Assembly: GCF_030161415.1 (NCBI RefSeq)
Contig: NZ_BSSU01000011.1
Location: 1-64,000 of the forward strand
From: Thalassotalea eurytherma
Lineage (GTDB): Bacteria > Pseudomonadota > Gammaproteobacteria > Enterobacterales > Alteromonadaceae
Direction of reading: 5' to 3'
DNA: 64,000 bases
The translations under genes and the position numbers were made by a program. A model generated the notes under the pieces. It searched no databases. It was not told where the DNA came from and saw only the letters and a list, made by a program, of their open reading frames with translations. Below, one piece after another: positions 45,681 through 54,835 of the stretch; position 1 is the first letter of the stretch, and each line of letters opens with the position of its first letter.

Positions 45681-46196
45681 ATGACAACATTACCTATTAA
45701 GTTCCTTTTGGTAAGTGTATTTCTTGCATTATTTACTTCGAATTCGCAGGCAGCGCCAGATTGCTCTGCAGAGAAAAAATCACATCAAAGCATTCAGAAT
45801 AAACTGCGCAAAGGTGGTAAGCCCTCAGCTATGAGCAGATTACAAGAGCGGGAGCGAAAAGCATGGCTAGCTTGGTGGCAATGTCAAAAGGGTAAGACCA
45901 AGAAAAAAGCTAAAAACAAGGCAAAAAAGACGCAAAGGTTGTCGGGTAAAACTCAAGCGCAGATGAATCAAAATCAACGCAAAAAAATCAATGCTAAGTC
46001 ACCAACTTATGCTGAGAATAAACCACTGGTTATCAAAGGGGCTTTTTCTGGTGCGAAGCAACAAGCGTGGTTAAATGCTTATGATAAGCCGAAAAAATGT
46101 ATTCGGCCTAAAGTCATGAGTGTTTTTGCATACTGTGTTGAGCATGCTAAAAAAGCGCAAGAGATTTTTGACCAACAATATAATCAAAAACACTAA
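45681..46196 (+). CDS. Exported basic protein of unknown function
   Basis: A 171-residue protein starting at 45681, where AAGGATG lies upstream and a signal peptide begins (about 1-25, cleaved after SQA). The mature protein is strongly basic: residues 70-110 are Lys-rich (KKKAKNKAKK). Four cysteines (two near WQCQ and PDC, two near KKC and AYC) may form disulfides. It could bind nucleic acid or other polyanions in the periplasm, but I do not recognise it. It is divergent from the exported DNA ligase gene. Confidence 0.75.
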   Translation: MTTLPIKFLLVSVFLALFTSNSQAAPDCSAEKKSHQSIQNKLRKGGKPSAMSRLQERERKAWLAWWQCQKGKTKKKAKNKAKKTQRLSGKTQAQMNQNQRKKINAKSPTYAENKPLVIKGAFSGAKQQAWLNAYDKPKKCIRPKVMSVFAYCVEHAKKAQEIFDQQYNQKH

Positions 46197-46318
46197 ATTT
46201 CGGTGTCAAAACATACCTTTATTTGAACGGTTATTCTTAATGTTATGATAATAATGGTTATTTTTGTTGGTGTGGCAATTGCTTCTTATAGTTAAATTGA
46301 ACAACAGACAGTAACAAT

Positions 46319-46555
46319 ATGAAGGATAAAACCAGAAAGTTAGTCATTTCGTTAGTTGGTGGCTTTTTAACTATCATCGGCACGCTTTTTATTTTGGTAC
46401 CGGGGCCGGCGTTTTTGTTTTTGCCATTAGGGTTGGCGGTACTTAGCTTAGAATATCCATTAGCTAAAAAGTGGTTACGAAAAACTCAACGAATGATGCG
46501 TGTTTCAGCTGAAAAACTTGATCGCCTCATTTATCGTCTAAGAAAGCGCTCATAA
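46319..46555 (+). CDS. PGPGW-family small transmembrane protein
   Basis: A 78-residue membrane protein with two close hydrophobic segments (about 8-28 and 30-45) around the motif VPGPAFLFLPLGLAVLSLE, characteristic of the PGPGW putative transmembrane family. The C-terminus is basic. The function is unknown. It has its own terminator. Confidence 0.85.
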   Translation: MKDKTRKLVISLVGGFLTIIGTLFILVPGPAFLFLPLGLAVLSLEYPLAKKWLRKTQRMMRVSAEKLDRLIYRLRKRS

Positions 46556-46588
46556 AAAAAGCAGACAAATATGTCTGCTTTTTCTTTT
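46554..46588. terminator. Bidirectional terminator between the PGPGW and DUF3581 genes
   Basis: GCAGACA-AATA-TGTCTGC flanked by an A-run and TTTTTCTTTT, between convergent genes. Confidence 0.9.
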
Positions 46589-46601
46589 ATTGTTGCAATG
46601 C

Positions 46602-47309
46602 TTACTGTTGGTAATTACGTTTAATTTCTTTGTAGTCATCCACAATTGATTGCATGGTGTCGTTACAATATGGACGTAGGCCACTTAACATCATGTACTT
46701 TTTGCCATGCCCAATGACCTTACCATTACTGGTTAAATCAAAAGCTAAACAAGCTGAACCGCGCTTTCCATCGATAGTTAACGTATTTTGATCCGTAACA
46801 AGCTCAATATTATCCCCTTCGAAGCTATCAAGTTCTAGCGTCATACGCTCATACATCACCATCGGTCTTGTCGGATTGATCATCACCTGATGCTCAGACA
46901 TAAGCTGTACTAAAATATGAGGGAATGTATGACCTGAAAACTCGACGTAAGCTTTGGTTAATTGATCAATAAAGTCATCGTTAGTTGTTCTTTCTCCACT
47001 AACCGCAACGTTTAAATATTCTTTTTCTTTATCATCGGTTACACAAGCTTTGTTTTCTATGTGAATAGGGAAGTTTAAAGGGATGTTATCAGTGACCATG
47101 CCACTAAACGTGAATTCCATTTTTTGGTACAACCCAGCTTTCGCTAGTGTAATAGCAAACAGTAAATCACCCGGTACACAAAACCTTTTTGCATCGACAT
47201 TGTGAATCGGGTTGAAGTCATCAGCGATTTGCTTAGCAAAGCTACTTGCTTGCTCTCTTGAAAAAATAACTTGGTTATTATCTTGCGTATAAAACGAGGT
47301 AATCAACAT
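46602..47309 (-). CDS. DUF3581 family protein with a MaoC-like motif
   Basis: A 235-residue protein of the DUF3581 family (uncharacterised, found in marine Gammaproteobacteria). Residues 26-50 include IADDFNPIHNVDAKRF, which resembles the hydratase motif (D-x-NP-x-H) of MaoC-like hot-dog-fold enzymes; PGDLLFAI follows. A hot-dog fold acting on acyl thioesters is thus possible but unproven. No cofactor or membrane segment is seen. Confidence 0.8.
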   Translation of the reverse strand: MLITSFYTQDNNQVIFSREQASSFAKQIADDFNPIHNVDAKRFCVPGDLLFAITLAKAGLYQKMEFTFSGMVTDNIPLNFPIHIENKACVTDDKEKEYLNVAVSGERTTNDDFIDQLTKAYVEFSGHTFPHILVQLMSEHQVMINPTRPMVMYERMTLELDSFEGDNIELVTDQNTLTIDGKRGSACLAFDLTSNGKVIGHGKKYMMLSGLRPYCNDTMQSIVDDYKEIKRNYQQ

Positions 47310-47407
47310 TGAACTCTATAAAACTGCTTAATCTGGCGGCGATTTTAGCAGTAATAATGTTGAACACGAAAGGAAAACACAGCCGACCAGTTTTTAGCCA
47401 TCTAACA

Positions 47408-47662
47408 CTATTGAGATTGAACAAGCAGTTCCTTAGCTTTTTTGCTGAGGTGCTTAATTTGATATTCGCGTTTTGCCGCTGACGATTTATCTAGGCATTG
47501 CTCGCTGTAAACTAGCGTTACAGGACGTCTAGTACGAGTATACTTTGCCCCTTTTTTATTATCATTGTTATGCTCGGCAACCCGGCGTTTTAAATCAGTG
47601 GTAATGCCGCCATAAAGGGAGTTATCTGCGCAACGAACAAAATATACATACCAAGAATTCAT
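47408..47662 (-). CDS. GIY-YIG nuclease-domain protein (UPF0213-like)
   Basis: An 84-residue single-domain GIY-YIG protein. The domain motifs are [29 protein letters not shown], with Arg and the following Glu near the C-terminal half (LVYSEQ). It resembles the UPF0213/YhbQ group of stand-alone domains, with reported DNA nicking in some members. The start at 47662 is preferred by family alignment; a GTG four codons earlier is possible. It is divergent from the DUF2797 gene. Confidence 0.88.
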   Translation of the reverse strand: MNSWYVYFVRCADNSLYGGITTDLKRRVAEHNNDNKKGAKYTRTRRPVTLVYSEQCLDKSSAAKREYQIKHLSKKAKELLVQSQ

Positions 47663-47777
47663 CAAAATTTTCACTTTAATTATTGCTTTACAACCGCTTA
47701 TTATGATCGCGAGGCTAGCTTAACCTTATAATTTTGCTTAAAATAGCACACAAATAACATTCTACGAAGTGTCCGTT

Positions 47778-48605
47778 ATGATAGGTCCTGGTCCTATTTC
47801 AAAAATGAAATCATCACACGATGAACAAGGTAATGTCAGTTATCAGTTACCAATAGGTGATGAATTGCTGTCATTAAATGAGGTTATTGGCAAAGAGCTC
47901 AAGCTAACTTTTCATAATAAAATCACCTGTAAGCATTGTGATAAAAAGATACGTAAGAGCTATTCTCAAGGCTATTGTTTTCCTTGTATGCAGAAACTAG
48001 CGCAATGCGACATGTGTATTATGAAGCCTGAAACGTGCCATTATGATCAAGGTACCTGTCGTGAGCCAGAGTGGGGTGAGCAACACTGTATGATCAAGCA
48101 CTATGTGTATTTGTCTAATACTTCAGGCGTTAAAGTAGGAATTACAAGGCATACACAAATTCCAACTCGTTGGGTCGATCAAGGGGCGACACAAGCATTA
48201 CCACTATTTGCTGTGAGTACACGTTTACAATCAGGTTTGGTCGAAATTGAATTAGCAAAACATATTGCTGACAAAACCAATTGGCGAGCCATGTTAAAAG
48301 GCCAGGGCGATGCAGTTGATCTCAAAGATAAAGCACAAGAATTATTGCCTTTAATTGCTGATACCGTTGCCAAATTAAAAGAACGTTTTGGTGACGATGC
48401 CATTGAAATTCTAGATGAAGAGGTTGTTAACTTAGCGTTTCCTGTGACAGAGTACCTAACAAAGATTAGCTCATTTAATTTTGACAAAACACCTGAAGTG
48501 TCTGGTGTTTTAAAAGGCATTAAAGGTCAATATTTGATTTTTGAAACTGGCGTTATCAACATGCGTAAATTTAGTTCTTATCACGTAAGTGCAGAAGTCA
48601 ATTGA
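47778..48605 (+). CDS. DUF2797 family protein
   Basis: A 275-residue protein of the DUF2797 family. Two zinc-ribbon-like Cys clusters lie in the first third (CKHCDKKI, CFPCMQKLAQCDMC, then CHYDQGTC). A segment HYVYLSNTSGVKVGITR (near 115-131) resembles the GIY-YIG core. The rest is helical. The function is unknown; nucleic-acid binding is plausible. Start by ATG at 47778; GTG three codons earlier is possible. Confidence 0.82.
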   Translation: MIGPGPISKMKSSHDEQGNVSYQLPIGDELLSLNEVIGKELKLTFHNKITCKHCDKKIRKSYSQGYCFPCMQKLAQCDMCIMKPETCHYDQGTCREPEWGEQHCMIKHYVYLSNTSGVKVGITRHTQIPTRWVDQGATQALPLFAVSTRLQSGLVEIELAKHIADKTNWRAMLKGQGDAVDLKDKAQELLPLIADTVAKLKERFGDDAIEILDEEVVNLAFPVTEYLTKISSFNFDKTPEVSGVLKGIKGQYLIFETGVINMRKFSSYHVSAEVN

Positions 48606-48708
48606 AGACTGATTGATAATAGCTATACTTAATTTGTCGATGAATTTTCTCAATATTTTTTCATCATCGGTTTATAATGAAAGACATTAACTTTTAGGGG
48701 TATGTTTA

Positions 48709-49551
48709 ATGGATGCAAAGGCATATGCGGAGCAGGCTAGTGAAATCTTTGTATTGTCGGATTCGTTCATCAGAATTAAAGATCTGATTGATGATGAAAC
48801 ATCAACGATTGACGACATTGCAGATGTTATTATACTCGACCCTGCTTTGTCGGCCACTGTATTGAAGCTTGCTAACAGTTCATTTTTCAATTACCCCGGA
48901 AAAATAGACACCATATCGAAAGCGGTTTTAGTACTAGGTATTACTGAAGTTTATAATTTGGTTATCGCTCACTTCACTGCAAAAGCATTTGAATCAATTG
49001 ATGCTGATGCTGAGTACCTGACTCAATTTTGGGAAAAGAGCGTTGATTGCGCACTGATTATCAAACAACTCGCTTTACAGTTAAATGTTCCACGTGGTGA
49101 ACGACTGTTTATTTTAGGTCTTCTTCATAACCTCGGTGAGCTTGTCGTAAAACAACTGTCGCCAGAAAAAATAGCTGACATATATGAAGGTTTAGAAATC
49201 TATCCGTGGTTGCGCGAGCAAGAGACATTAGGTTTTACGTTTGGCGAATGTACCTCTCATCTTCTTCAATGTTGGCAATTACCGATTAGTATAGTCGAGC
49301 CGATTAAGAAGCAGGATGAGCTTTCAGACAATTACACGATTAATGATGTCAACTTACTTTATCTTGCTAAACGGATGATGGCTAAAAACACCTATTTTCC
49401 AAAACTGTTGTACCAAGAGATTGTTAGCGAAGAGCTCTATGAAGCGATGGGGCTCGATAAACAAGCCTTTGATGATGCTTTGAAAGTGTGTGATCTAGAA
49501 CGTTTTGATGTACTAGCCATTTTAAATCCGGGCGCAGCGATGATTTATTAA
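48709..49551 (+). CDS. HDOD-domain signalling protein (paralogue 2)
   Basis: A 280-residue HDOD protein, collinear along its whole length with the one at 40643 (shared YAEQA, TVLKLANSSFFNYPGKIDTIS and LFILGLLHNLGELVVK segments). It lacks a detectable second domain. The start follows a good TAGGGGT ribosome-binding site. It has its own terminator. The two probably arose by duplication with later divergence. Confidence 0.87.
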   Translation: MDAKAYAEQASEIFVLSDSFIRIKDLIDDETSTIDDIADVIILDPALSATVLKLANSSFFNYPGKIDTISKAVLVLGITEVYNLVIAHFTAKAFESIDADAEYLTQFWEKSVDCALIIKQLALQLNVPRGERLFILGLLHNLGELVVKQLSPEKIADIYEGLEIYPWLREQETLGFTFGECTSHLLQCWQLPISIVEPIKKQDELSDNYTINDVNLLYLAKRMMAKNTYFPKLLYQEIVSEELYEAMGLDKQAFDDALKVCDLERFDVLAILNPGAAMIY

Positions 49552-49571
49552 TCGTATATTGATTTTAAGAA

Positions 49572-49595
49572 AGACAGCAGAAGCTGTCTTTTTTT
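49572..49595 (+). terminator. Terminator of HDOD paralogue 2
   Basis: AGACAGC-AGAA-GCTGTCT followed by a run of T residues. Confidence 0.9.
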
Positions 49596-49628
49596 GTGCC
49601 TAAAGTTTGTGCAAAGCATTTTATTTAG

Positions 49629-49645
49629 TGCACCAATATTGTGCG
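49629..49645 (+). promoter_or_regulatory. NtrC-like enhancer site
   Basis: TGCACC-AATAT-TGTGCG resembles the NtrC palindrome TGCACC-N5-GGTGCA at most positions. It lies about 96 bp before the expected start of the sigma-54 promoter, the normal enhancer distance. Confidence 0.55.
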
Positions 49646-49662
49646 TTTTATTCGGGTGGTGA

Positions 49663-50097
<435 letters not shown>

Positions 50098-50112
50098 TAA
50101 TAGGGGATAATA

Positions 50113-51357
50113 ATGGAAGAGTTAGCAACAGTATCGACGACGGTTACCGAACTTCGTTTCGCCCTAGATACTTTTTACTTTTTAATTTCTGGTGCATTAG
50201 TTATGTGGATGGCAGCAGGTTTTGCCATGTTAGAAGCGGGTTTAGTTCGCTCTAAAAATACAACAGAAATCTTAACTAAAAATATTTGTTTATATTCAAT
50301 TGCGTGTGTGATGTTCTTACTTGTTGGCTACAACATCATGTATGTCGACAATGCTGAAGGCGGCATTATTCCTAGCTTAGGTGCGCTAATTGGCACACAA
50401 GCTGCAGATGCTGACCACTCACTTGAGTCAGACTTCTTTTTCCAAGTTGTTTTCGTTGCAACAGCAATGTCAATCGTATCGGGTGCGGTTGCTGAGCGTA
50501 TGAAACTTTGGGCTTTCTTAATCTTCACAGTGGTATTAACTGGTTTTATCTACCCAATGGAAGGTTACTGGACATGGGGCGGCGGTTTCTTATCAGCAGC
50601 AGGCTTCAGCGACTTCGCAGGTTCAGGTATCGTTCACATGGCAGGCGCTGCAGCAGCATTAGCAGGTGTATTATTACTAGGTGCTCGTAAAGGTAAATAC
50701 GGCGAGAACGGTCAAATATTCCCAATTCCTGGTTCAAACATGCCTTTAGCAACATTAGGTACATTCATTTTATGGATGGGTTGGTTTGGTTTTAACGGTG
50801 GTTCTCAGTTAATGCTTTCTGACGTTGAAAACGCAACGGCTGTTGGTCAAATTTTCTTAAACACAAACGCAGCAGCAGCAGCTGGTGCAGTAGCTGCATT
50901 ATTACTAAACAAGGCTGTTTGGGGTAAAGCTGACTTAACGATGATTTTAAATGGTGCATTAGCTGGTTTAGTAGCAATTACTGCTGACCCACTTTCACCT
51001 TCACCGTTATTTGCTTCATTAATTGGTGCGCTAGCGGGTGTATTAGTAGTGTTCTCAATCGTTGGTTTTGACAAAGTTAAGATTGATGATCCAGTAGGTG
51101 CTATCTCTGTTCACGGTGTTGTGGGTTTCTTCGGTGTAATGATCGTACCATTCAACAACGCAGATGCTAGCTTCGGCAGCCAGTTATACGGTGCATTGGT
51201 TATCTTCGGTTGGGTATTTGTAGCAAGCTTGGTAGTTTGGGCAATCTTGAAGAAAACAATGGGTATTCGTGTTAGCGATGAAGACGAGTACAACGGTGTT
51301 GATAAGTCTGATTGTGGTATTGAAGCTTACCCAGAGTTTGTTTCAGTAAACAGTTAA
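50113..51357 (+). CDS. amtB: Ammonium transporter AmtB
   Basis: A 414-residue ammonium channel with 11 predicted membrane helices. Family segments are ALVMWMAAGFAMLEAGLVRSKN near the N-terminus, FAGSGIVHMAGAAAALAG (central pore His) and VHGVVGFFGV (second pore His). There is no cleavable signal of the E. coli type: the N-terminus begins with a short periplasmic stretch. It is co-transcribed with glnK, 15 bases apart, under probable NtrC/sigma-54 control. Confidence 0.95.
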   Translation: MEELATVSTTVTELRFALDTFYFLISGALVMWMAAGFAMLEAGLVRSKNTTEILTKNICLYSIACVMFLLVGYNIMYVDNAEGGIIPSLGALIGTQAADADHSLESDFFFQVVFVATAMSIVSGAVAERMKLWAFLIFTVVLTGFIYPMEGYWTWGGGFLSAAGFSDFAGSGIVHMAGAAAALAGVLLLGARKGKYGENGQIFPIPGSNMPLATLGTFILWMGWFGFNGGSQLMLSDVENATAVGQIFLNTNAAAAAGAVAALLLNKAVWGKADLTMILNGALAGLVAITADPLSPSPLFASLIGALAGVLVVFSIVGFDKVKIDDPVGAISVHGVVGFFGVMIVPFNNADASFGSQLYGALVIFGWVFVASLVVWAILKKTMGIRVSDEDEYNGVDKSDCGIEAYPEFVSVNS

Positions 51358-51375
51358 TCAACTCATTAACCTATT

Positions 51376-51404
51376 AAAAAAAAGCGACTTCGGTCGCTTT
51401 TTTT
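51376..51404 (+). terminator. Terminator of glnK-amtB
   Basis: AAGCGAC-TTCG-GTCGCTT with a UUCG-type tetraloop, followed by a T-run. Confidence 0.92.
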
Positions 51405-51519
51405 GTATTAAGTCAATGTTAAGTTACGTAAGCTAAATTAGTTGTGAAACAAATAGTGTTCACATTTTAAATATGTGTAAAATAACAAGTAACTCACTTT
51501 CTCTATACAGGTTCAACTT

Positions 51520-52440
51520 ATGGCAAGAGAACAATTTGGTGTTTGCTCAGAACCCAGTTTGCATGGCTACTATTTACTTTTTAACGTCGTTGATGATGAC
51601 AATAGTTATTTAAGACAGGCGCTAAGTCGTATGCCGGAGCTCTTTGATAACTATGCAGATCGATTTTCTGAATCTAATTTAACCGGTGTTATTGCTATTG
51701 GTTCAAATTATTGGGATGAGCTATCACCTGATGCCAGGCCAAACCAATTGAAACCTTTTCCTACGATGAATAATGATGATCGTATAGCGCCGTCTACAAG
51801 TTTTGATTTATACATTGAAATCCGAAGTGATCGCGCTGACGTTAACCATATTGTGAGTTCTAAGGTCTGTGAATTATTGGGCTCAAGTGTTGAGCTAATA
51901 GAGCAAGTACGTGGCTTTAGATTCCTTGATGGCAGAGATTTAACGGGCTTTGTCGATGGAACAGAGAATCCACAAGGCTATCATCGCCGTGAAGTTGCCT
52001 TGGTAACAGATGAACAAGATAAAGACTTTTCAGGTGGCAGTTATCTACATATACAACGTTATCGTCACAATATGAAATTATGGCAAACCATCGAACAAAA
52101 AGAACAAGAAGATGTGTTTGGCCGCACTAAAATGGATAATGTCGAACATACCGATGAAGAGATTCATCCTTGTGCTCATATTAAGCGCGTCAATTTAAAA
52201 GATGACGACGGTAAAAGCATGGAAATATTGCGACAAAGCATGCCGTATGGTGATATGAAGGTCCAAGGGTTATTTTTCGTTTCATACTGTAATACGAGTT
52301 CACATTTTGAAAAGATGCTCGAGAAAATGATTCATAGTGATGGAGAAGGGCACTTTGATCATATGTTGAAATATACGCAAGCAGAAACAGGTTGTGCTTT
52401 CTTTGCTCCTAGCCTTAACTTTCTAAAGTCTTTAGCTTAA
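51520..52440 (+). CDS. Dyp-type haem peroxidase (YfeX-like)
   Basis: A 306-residue dye-decolourising peroxidase. The family motif GFVDGTENP includes distal Asp146. The proximal haem ligand is probably His220 (AHIKRVNL), with distal Arg238 (LRQSMPYG). There is no signal peptide, so it is cytosolic like YfeX and may use porphyrin-type substrates. It is monocistronic. Confidence 0.92.
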   Translation: MAREQFGVCSEPSLHGYYLLFNVVDDDNSYLRQALSRMPELFDNYADRFSESNLTGVIAIGSNYWDELSPDARPNQLKPFPTMNNDDRIAPSTSFDLYIEIRSDRADVNHIVSSKVCELLGSSVELIEQVRGFRFLDGRDLTGFVDGTENPQGYHRREVALVTDEQDKDFSGGSYLHIQRYRHNMKLWQTIEQKEQEDVFGRTKMDNVEHTDEEIHPCAHIKRVNLKDDDGKSMEILRQSMPYGDMKVQGLFFVSYCNTSSHFEKMLEKMIHSDGEGHFDHMLKYTQAETGCAFFAPSLNFLKSLA

Positions 52441-52527
52441 ATCGCATAGAACAAGCAAATTAATGAATACATCAAATTAACGTTGGCGACGCTAGATATA
52501 GAATCGCCAACGCTGGTTTGCACTATC

Positions 52528-53001
52528 TTAAGAAAGGTTTTTCGAAAAAAGCTCTTCTAGCTTCTTAATCGTGTCGTTGATTTCGCTGACATCTGTTGGC
52601 GCAATGAAAATTGTATCGTCGCCGGCAATCGTGCCTAATACACCATCACTCTTACTTAAACTATCTAATAATCGAGCTATTAACTGCGCAGCGCCTGGGC
52701 TGGTGCGAATAATGATCATAACGTTGTTATGCTCAATATCTAGAACAAGCTGCTTTAACGGGCTTTTTGCCGTTGGAACACCAAGCTCCGCAGGTAAACA
52801 GTACACCATTTCTTGACGAGCATTGCGCGTTCTTACTGCGCCAAATTTGCTTAGCATACGTGACACTTTAGATTGGCTGATATTATCAAAACCTTGCGCT
52901 TTGAGTGCATCAACAATGTCACTTTGCGAGCCGAACTGCTCTTGTTTCAATAAATCTTTAAATGCTTGTACAAGCGCTTCTTGTTTTTGTTGAACTGTCA
53001 T
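52528..53001 (-). CDS. argR: Arginine repressor ArgR
   Basis: A 157-residue arginine-responsive repressor. An N-terminal winged helix (about 1-75; [18 protein letters not shown]) and a C-terminal arginine-binding oligomerisation domain (about 85-155; [13 protein letters not shown]) are both present. It is divergent from mdh, a standard gammaproteobacterial arrangement. No clear ARG box was seen in the 248-base gap. Confidence 0.95.
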   Translation of the reverse strand: MTVQQKQEALVQAFKDLLKQEQFGSQSDIVDALKAQGFDNISQSKVSRMLSKFGAVRTRNARQEMVYCLPAELGVPTAKSPLKQLVLDIEHNNVMIIIRTSPGAAQLIARLLDSLSKSDGVLGTIAGDDTIFIAPTDVSEINDTIKKLEELFSKNLS

Positions 53002-53249
53002 GGTTTTCTTATTCTATATTGAGGTAGGTTATACCAAAGTCTTATGGGGTATTTAGCCATAATCAGCTATCTTTTACCAGTAAAAGCCATTCGAAAGCAT
53101 CGTTCCTAGTATTCGGTTGACTATAAAAGTCTGTTGGTAAGTCAACAAAGCACTTTTATAGGGCCGATATTGATTGTTTTTTCGTGATTTATGCTATATC
53201 TTTTGTGCACGAAAATTTTAAGTAAATACTCAAATTTTGGAGAGTCCCA

Positions 53250-54185
53250 ATGAAAGTAGCTGTTTTAGGCGCAGCTGGCGGTATCGGCCAAGCGTTATCT
53301 TTACTTCTTAAAACTCAATTACCTGCTGGTTCTGAGTTAGCTTTATATGACGTTGCACCGGTTGTACCTGGTGTTGCTGTAGATTTAAGCCACATCCCGA
53401 CAGCGGTTGACGTTAAAGGTTATGGTGCAGATGATTTAGCGCCAGCGTTATCAGGTGCTGACATTGTAATCATTCCAGCTGGTATGCCTCGTAAGCCAGG
53501 TATGGATCGTGCAGACTTATTCAATGTTAATGCTGGTATTATTAAAACACTCGCTGAAGGTATTGTTGCTAACTGTCCAAAAGCATTAGTAGGTGTTATC
53601 ACAAACCCAGTAAACGGCACTGTGCCAATTGTTGCTGAAGTGTTTAAGAAAGCAGGTACTTACGAAGCTAACCGCGTATTTGGTGTAACGACACTTGACG
53701 TGATTCGTAGTGAAGCGTTTATTGCTGAATTAAAAGGCGTAAATGTTGCTGATGTGAAAGTGCCAGTAATTGGTGGTCACTCAGGTACAACTATTTTACC
53801 ACTTCTTTCTCAAGTTGAAGGCGTAACGTTTAGCGAAGAAGAAGTTGCTTCATTAACACCTCGTATTCAAAACGCAGGTACTGAAGTTGTTAATGCTAAA
53901 GCGGGCGGTGGTTCTGCTACATTATCAATGGGTGCTGCTGCAGCACGTTTCACGATGTCTCTTATCAAAGGCTTACAAGGTGAAGACGTTGTTGATTATG
54001 CATACGTAGCCGTTGAAAATGGTGATGCTGAATACTTCGCTCACCCAGTACGTTTAGGTGCAAATGGCGTTGAAGAAATTTTATCTTACGGTGAGTTAAG
54101 TGCTTTTGAACAAAAAGCTAAAGAAGATATGCTTGCTACATTAAACAAAGACATTCAAGAAGGTGTTGATTTTATCAACGGCTAA
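53250..54185 (+). CDS. mdh: NAD-dependent malate dehydrogenase
   Basis: A 311-residue TCA-cycle enzyme oxidising malate to oxaloacetate. The NAD-binding GAAGGIGQ lies at 7-14. Substrate-binding arginines are Arg81 and Arg87 (MPRKPGMDR), and catalytic His177 is in GGHSG. The length and the argR neighbour match E. coli Mdh. GGAGAGT lies before the start. Confidence 0.97.
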   Translation: MKVAVLGAAGGIGQALSLLLKTQLPAGSELALYDVAPVVPGVAVDLSHIPTAVDVKGYGADDLAPALSGADIVIIPAGMPRKPGMDRADLFNVNAGIIKTLAEGIVANCPKALVGVITNPVNGTVPIVAEVFKKAGTYEANRVFGVTTLDVIRSEAFIAELKGVNVADVKVPVIGGHSGTTILPLLSQVEGVTFSEEEVASLTPRIQNAGTEVVNAKAGGGSATLSMGAAAARFTMSLIKGLQGEDVVDYAYVAVENGDAEYFAHPVRLGANGVEEILSYGELSAFEQKAKEDMLATLNKDIQEGVDFING

Positions 54186-54199
54186 TCGATGTTTTTGAG

Positions 54200-54227
54200 A
54201 AAAAAGCCGCTTTAAGCGGCTTTTTTT
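54200..54227 (+). terminator. Terminator of mdh
   Basis: AAGCCGCT-TTA-AGCGGCTT followed by seven T residues. The preceding A-run could let it act on the minus strand as well. Confidence 0.92.
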
Positions 54228-54296
54228 ATGTCTGATAAATCATATTAGCAAATGATATTTTAATAAGTAGGGGGAGTTATTGTCGCGATAAGATGT

Positions 54297-54692
54297 TTAC
54301 GGTGAATTCGCAAGTTTCTTACTCAACCATTGAAGGGCGTCTTCTTTGGTAGAAAAGTTTTCGACTGTTTGCTGATTAATTGAAGGCGAGTGTGCCGTTA
54401 CTATACTTGTTGTTACTCGGCTTTTTACGACAAAGGCTTTGGCCACTAGCGGTTTATCGTTTAACCACTGATTATAAGCTTCTAATACTTTAAAGGCTTC
54501 TGGAGTTGCACCTTCCATTAAAAGGTTATCAACGAGAATGGCAAATGGTTGGCTCCCTAACTGGTCGACTCTATCTTTAAAACCATTGGTATAGTCATAA
54601 GCGCCTTCTTCGTTAAAAGAGCCTATGGCTTTAGCAATAATAATATTATCTTCAACGGTGAATAATACTTCACCATGTTGCTCACCAAGCAT
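54297..54692 (-). CDS. SpoIIAA/STAS-like protein of unknown function
   Basis: A 131-residue soluble protein with alternating beta strands and helices and the pattern of the SpoIIAA-like/STAS fold (FTVEDNIIIAKAIGSFNEEGA, then FAILVDN). No phosphorylatable Ser in a DSxG context is visible. It could be a small scaffold or lipid-binding protein. Assignment is by fold impression only. Confidence 0.6.
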   Translation of the reverse strand: MLGEQHGEVLFTVEDNIIIAKAIGSFNEEGAYDYTNGFKDRVDQLGSQPFAILVDNLLMEGATPEAFKVLEAYNQWLNDKPLVAKAFVVKSRVTTSIVTAHSPSINQQTVENFSTKEDALQWLSKKLANSP

Positions 54693-54835
54693 TACTACTC
54701 ACCTGTTAAGTTACTGCGTATTTCAATTTATTTTCTGTTATTTGATGAGTCTACGTGATTTTTTCACTTTAGACAAAGTGTAAATATATTGTTAATATTG
54801 GTTTTTTTGTTAACTGCTTTTATTAAGGGACTAAA

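Noticed and set aside
53002-53249. ARG boxes for ArgR autoregulation
   Set aside because: No sequence close to the TGAAT-N4-ATTCA consensus was found in the argR-mdh gap.
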